From a bacterium (GTDB taxonomy: Bacteria; Patescibacteriota; Minisyncoccia; JAJYZQ01): a stretch of DNA of 9,271 bases. Location: positions 1 to 9,271 of the forward strand of contig JAJYZQ010000006.1 in assembly GCA_021799835.1 (NCBI GenBank). The letters are read 5' to 3'. Under the pieces are notes generated by a model. It ran no database searches, was not told the DNA's origin, and was given only the letters and a program-made list of their open reading frames with translations. The translations under genes were made by a program, and so were the position numbers. Positions 6,907 to 9,271 of the stretch are shown in pieces; position 1 is the stretch's first letter; each line of letters opens with the position of its first letter.

Positions 6907-6932
6907 GAGCCTGCCTGCCGGTAGGCAGGCTC
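6907..6932. repeat. 26-bp palindrome (repeat family member 2)
   Basis: Perfect 10-bp arms GAGCCTGCCT / AGGCAGGCTC flank GCCGGT, whose outer G and T would wobble-pair in RNA, so the whole 26 bp is self-complementary but for that position. Bases 6910-6929 match the palindrome core at 1811-1830 at 18 of 20 positions. The following bases (AGTGACGACC) contain no T-run, so this is not a clear intrinsic terminator even though it lies between frr and rseP. Confidence 0.85.
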
Positions 6933-6968
6933 AGTGACGACCTAAATTATTAATTCCCTATTCATCCC

Positions 6969-8135
6969 ATGTCTCTTTTCATCACTATTCTGGTCTTTAT
7001 TGCGATATTGGCCGTACTCATTCTTTCTCATGAGTTTGGCCACTTTATCGTAGCGAAATTAAGCGGCATTGGCGTCAAGGAATTCGGCTTCGGCTTTCCG
7101 CCGCGGATCGCGGGTATTTATCGTGATCGCGTGACCCGCAAATGGCATATCGTGCCGCCACATAGCAAAATGCCGGAAGTCACTAAAGATGTTGACCCGG
7201 ATACGGTATACTCATTGAACGTCATTCCGCTAGGCGGATTTGTCAGTATGGTTGCAGAAAATGGCACCGAAGAAGACGAGGGGAAATACAGCTTCGCAAA
7301 TCAACCGGCAGGCAAGCGCTTTGCTGTAACGGTATCGGGTGTGTTTATGAATCTGTTGCTTGCATATTTGTTGCTTTCTTTTGGCCTTATGTTCGGCTTG
7401 CCTTCTTCCACCTATGGCATCAGCGCAAACGCCTATTCTCAAAAGCACGTTACCGTAGTGCAAGTTGAGCCGGGTTCCCCCGCCGCTCATGCGGGGATTG
7501 CGGTAGGGGAAGCGATCCTGGGCATACGTGCGGGCGGAAAATATTATCCGGCAACATCTCTTGATCAGGTACAGCAATTATCTGACCAAAACAAAGGAAA
7601 GCCGCTTACCCTCGTGCTGCAAGATGGCAAAGTGACCGTGGATAAGGTCGTCGTGCCGCGCACTAACCCTGGGCCTAATCAGGGAGCGATCGGCATCGCT
7701 ATGGAAGAGGTTGCTTTTGTGCATTATCCGTGGTATCAAGCATTTATAAAGGGCGGAGAAGCGCTCTATGCGATGACCACGCAAATGGTCGTTATGTTAT
7801 GGGGATTGTTGGTGGGATTATTCGTCGGACATACCGCATTGTTGTCCGATGTTGCGGGGCCGGTCGGCATTGCAAATATCACGGGACAAGCAGTCAAGCT
7901 GGGCTGGGCATACGTGTTAAATCTGACCATTGTCCTCTCCATCAATCTTGCTATCTTAAACATCTTGCCATTCCCAGCTCTTGATGGCGGCCGCGCATTC
8001 TTTCTCATCGTGGAAAAAATAAAAGGCAGGCCGGTGAATTATAAAGTGGAAAATACGATTCATCAGGTGGGTTTTGCGCTGCTGTTGCTGCTTATGGCGG
8101 TGATCACTGTCCATGATATTGCAAAATTGTTCTAA
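6969..8135 (+). CDS. rseP: Site-2 protease RseP/RasP family, zinc metalloprotease M50B with one PDZ domain
   Basis: This is an intramembrane protease that cuts transmembrane segments of anti-sigma factors or signal-peptide remnants. It has 388 residues. The first helix carries zinc ligands HEFGH (21-25, active Glu 22). PLGGFV (88-92) follows, then a second hydrophobic helix with VSGVFMNLLLAYLLL (122-136), and a single PDZ domain at about 160-245 starting near VVQVEPGSPAAHAGI. Later helices carry GPVGI (297-301) and NILPFPALDGGRAF (331-344), where D339 supplies the third zinc ligand. E. coli RseP has two PDZ domains; one, as here, is common in Gram-positive and CPR homologues. A charged insert of about 20-25 residues (roughly 50-78) separates FGFGFPP from YSLNVIPLGG. 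No clear Shine-Dalgarno is seen before the ATG. The stop codon overlaps the next start (TAATG), so translation of mreB is probably coupled. Its substrate is not encoded visibly in the window. Confidence 0.95.
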   Translation: MSLFITILVFIAILAVLILSHEFGHFIVAKLSGIGVKEFGFGFPPRIAGIYRDRVTRKWHIVPPHSKMPEVTKDVDPDTVYSLNVIPLGGFVSMVAENGTEEDEGKYSFANQPAGKRFAVTVSGVFMNLLLAYLLLSFGLMFGLPSSTYGISANAYSQKHVTVVQVEPGSPAAHAGIAVGEAILGIRAGGKYYPATSLDQVQQLSDQNKGKPLTLVLQDGKVTVDKVVVPRTNPGPNQGAIGIAMEEVAFVHYPWYQAFIKGGEALYAMTTQMVVMLWGLLVGLFVGHTALLSDVAGPVGIANITGQAVKLGWAYVLNLTIVLSINLAILNILPFPALDGGRAFFLIVEKIKGRPVNYKVENTIHQVGFALLLLLMAVITVHDIAKLF

Positions 8136-9199
8136 TGCTTATGTCTTTTTTTAACCCCTTTCGGCCTTCAACACTGGATATCGGCATAGACCTGGGTACG
8201 GCAAATACTCTGGTTTATGTGAAAGGAAAAGGGATCATTATCAATGAGCCTTCGGTGGTTGCGGTGAATGATAAAACCGGCCAGGTTCTTGCTATTGGCA
8301 CAGAGGCGAAGCAAATGGTAGGGCGCACGCCCGGACACATCGTGGCGGTGCGGCCGCTTGTTGAAGGGGTGGTATCCGACTTTGAAGTCACCCAAGAAAT
8401 GCTTCGCTATTTCATCAATAAGGCATCCCGTGCAGAAGCGCGGATATTGCCGCGCATTCGCGTAGTCATTGGCGTGCCGTCGGGGGTTACGGAAGTAGAA
8501 AAGAAAGCCGTGGAAGACGCGGCAAAAAATGCGGGCGCGCGGGAAGTGTATTTGGTGGAAGAGCCTATGTCTGCCGCTATCGGCGCGCGGCTCAACGTGC
8601 AGGAAGCAAGTGGCAGTATGATCGTGGACATCGGTGGCGGCACTACAGAGGTAGCAGTGATCTCGCTCGGCGGAATCGTTGCCAGTAAGTCTCTTCGCAT
8701 TGCAGGTGATAAACTCAGTGAGGATATTATCACGTATGCGCGTTTAAGCCACAGTATGCTTTTGGGCGAACGCACCGCAGAAGATATTAAGATAAAGATC
8801 GGTTCGGTGTTGCCGTTGGAAGAGCGGCTCGCGGCACCTATGCGCGGCCGAGACCTCATTACCGGCTTGCCGCGCGAAATGGAAATTACGGATGATGAAG
8901 TGCGCCGCGCGCTGTCGCGGTCTATTCGCGTTATTGTTAATGCTATTAAGGAAGTAGTGGAAGAAACCCCCCCAGAACTTTTGGCGGATATTATGGAGCA
9001 CGGCATTGTGATGGCAGGCGGCGGGAGCTTGTTGCGCAACCTTGATATTCTCGTTGCACAAGAAACCAAAGTGCCGGTAAAAGTAACGGAAGATCCACTC
9101 ACGGCGGTCGTGCGCGGCACTGGCCTGATTTTGGAAGATGTTCCTAGTATGCGCGAAGTGCTGCTTTCCACATTTGATAAGGAAAAGCTGCTACGGTAG
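8135..9199 (+). CDS. mreB: Rod shape-determining protein MreB (canonical)
   Basis: This bacterial actin organises the elongation machinery under the inner membrane. It has 354 residues. The ATPase motifs are all present: DLGTANTLVY (19-28), EEP with E143 at the catalytic-water position, DIGGGTTE (165-172), GERTAED (211-217) and AGGGSLL (294-300). Compared with the Mbl-type gene at 781 it keeps classical MreB wording (TANTL, VEEPMSAAIGA) and about half the residues agree by eye. The N-terminal extension MLMSFFNPF is hydrophobic and resembles the membrane-binding amphipathic start of E. coli MreB, whereas the internal loop near 99-107 (RAEARILPR) is polar. ATG 8135 overlaps the rseP stop by one base (TAATG); ATG 8141 is an alternative that removes two residues. 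A probable mreC begins 33 bp downstream, the standard mreB-mreC order. Confidence 0.96.
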   Translation: MLMSFFNPFRPSTLDIGIDLGTANTLVYVKGKGIIINEPSVVAVNDKTGQVLAIGTEAKQMVGRTPGHIVAVRPLVEGVVSDFEVTQEMLRYFINKASRAEARILPRIRVVIGVPSGVTEVEKKAVEDAAKNAGAREVYLVEEPMSAAIGARLNVQEASGSMIVDIGGGTTEVAVISLGGIVASKSLRIAGDKLSEDIITYARLSHSMLLGERTAEDIKIKIGSVLPLEERLAAPMRGRDLITGLPREMEITDDEVRRALSRSIRVIVNAIKEVVEETPPELLADIMEHGIVMAGGGSLLRNLDILVAQETKVPVKVTEDPLTAVVRGTGLILEDVPSMREVLLSTFDKEKLLR

Positions 9200-9215
9200 T
9201 ATTCAATAATAAAAT

Positions 9216-9220
9216 AAGGA
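9216..9220 (+). promoter_or_regulatory. Possible ribosome binding site AAGGA
   Basis: AAGGA lies 12 bases before the ATG at 9233, in the AT-rich 33-bp gap after mreB. Spacing is long, so support is modest. Confidence 0.35.
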
Positions 9221-9232
9221 AAATTTTTTTGC

Positions 9233-9271
9233 ATGCGCCCTCTCCTATTCAAAATCACTGGTGGAGTTATT
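9233..9271 (+). CDS. mreC: Probable MreC, first 13 codons (3'-truncated by window edge)
   Basis: Thirteen codons (MRPLLFKITGGVI) remain open to the window edge. MreC is a bitopic membrane protein linking MreB filaments to the periplasmic wall-synthesis enzymes. It normally follows mreB and starts with a short basic segment entering a transmembrane helix, which fits this start. The call rests mainly on position after mreB; the visible peptide is too short for homology. Confidence 0.6.
   Translation, partial: MRPLLFKITGGVI

Noticed and set aside
6907..6932. Intrinsic terminator of frr
   Set aside because: No T-run follows the hairpin and it lies about 100 bp after the stop codon. A role in termination cannot be excluded but is not supported.
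8407..9258. Open frame of 283 codons on the minus strand across mreB
   Set aside because: It lies antisense to the strongly conserved MreB coding sequence and is rich in Ser/Thr/Ile/Arg as expected of a shadow frame. The minus-strand frame at 1023-1322 across the other MreB paralogue has the same kind of peptide, because both mirror the conserved DIGGGT region. No independent gene is supported.
1..9271. CRISPR array, tRNA, rRNA, insertion sequence or phage genes
   Set aside because: No regularly spaced direct repeats, no tRNA-like cloverleaf, and no transposase or integrase motif was recognised; the gaps are short and contain only the palindromes described.

Overview
The window is a compact, unidirectional run of housekeeping and cell-envelope genes. 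All ten coding regions are on the + strand, the largest gap is about 160 bp, and the base composition looks close to 50% GC by eye. Small gaps, few clear ribosome-binding sites, short versions of several proteins, an frr-rseP junction without uppS, cdsA or dxr between them, and palindromic intergenic repeats built on CCTGCCTGCCGGCAGGCAGG together suggest a Candidate Phyla Radiation (Patescibacteria, Parcubacteria-like) bacterium. That assignment is an inference from gene style and was not tested by a database search.

Layout from left to right: the C-terminal 60% of MurA, which makes the first committed peptidoglycan precursor (1-759). Next is an MreB-family actin of the Mbl type (781-1794). 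A 122-bp gap follows, with a long palindrome and a possible promoter (1795-1916). Two different GT4-type glycosyltransferases come next (1917-3107 and 3143-4354). A DNA polymerase III delta-prime-like clamp-loader subunit overlaps the end of the second glycosyltransferase (about 4296-5129). Then comes a membrane-anchored beta-propeller with Asp-box (BNR/Ycf48-like) repeats (5148-6230) and ribosome recycling factor (6254-6808). A 160-bp gap is packed with inverted repeats (6809-6968). The window ends with an RseP-type site-2 protease (6969-8135), a canonical MreB coupled to it through a TAATG overlap (8135-9199), and the first 13 codons of a probable mreC (9233 to the edge).

The common theme is building and shaping the envelope. 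MurA makes the precursor, the two MreB-family filaments (and MreC) place wall synthesis, the glycosyltransferases probably build a surface glycan or glycolipid, and RseP clears membrane protein stubs. The delta-prime and frr genes are informational genes embedded in the same run. The most notable features are two distinct MreB paralogues at either end of one 9-kb locus, the family of palindromic repeats (one array near rseP can fold in mutually exclusive ways), and an uncharacterised membrane-anchored propeller. No clearly novel defence or mobile system is visible: there is no CRISPR, transposase, integrase, tRNA or rRNA.
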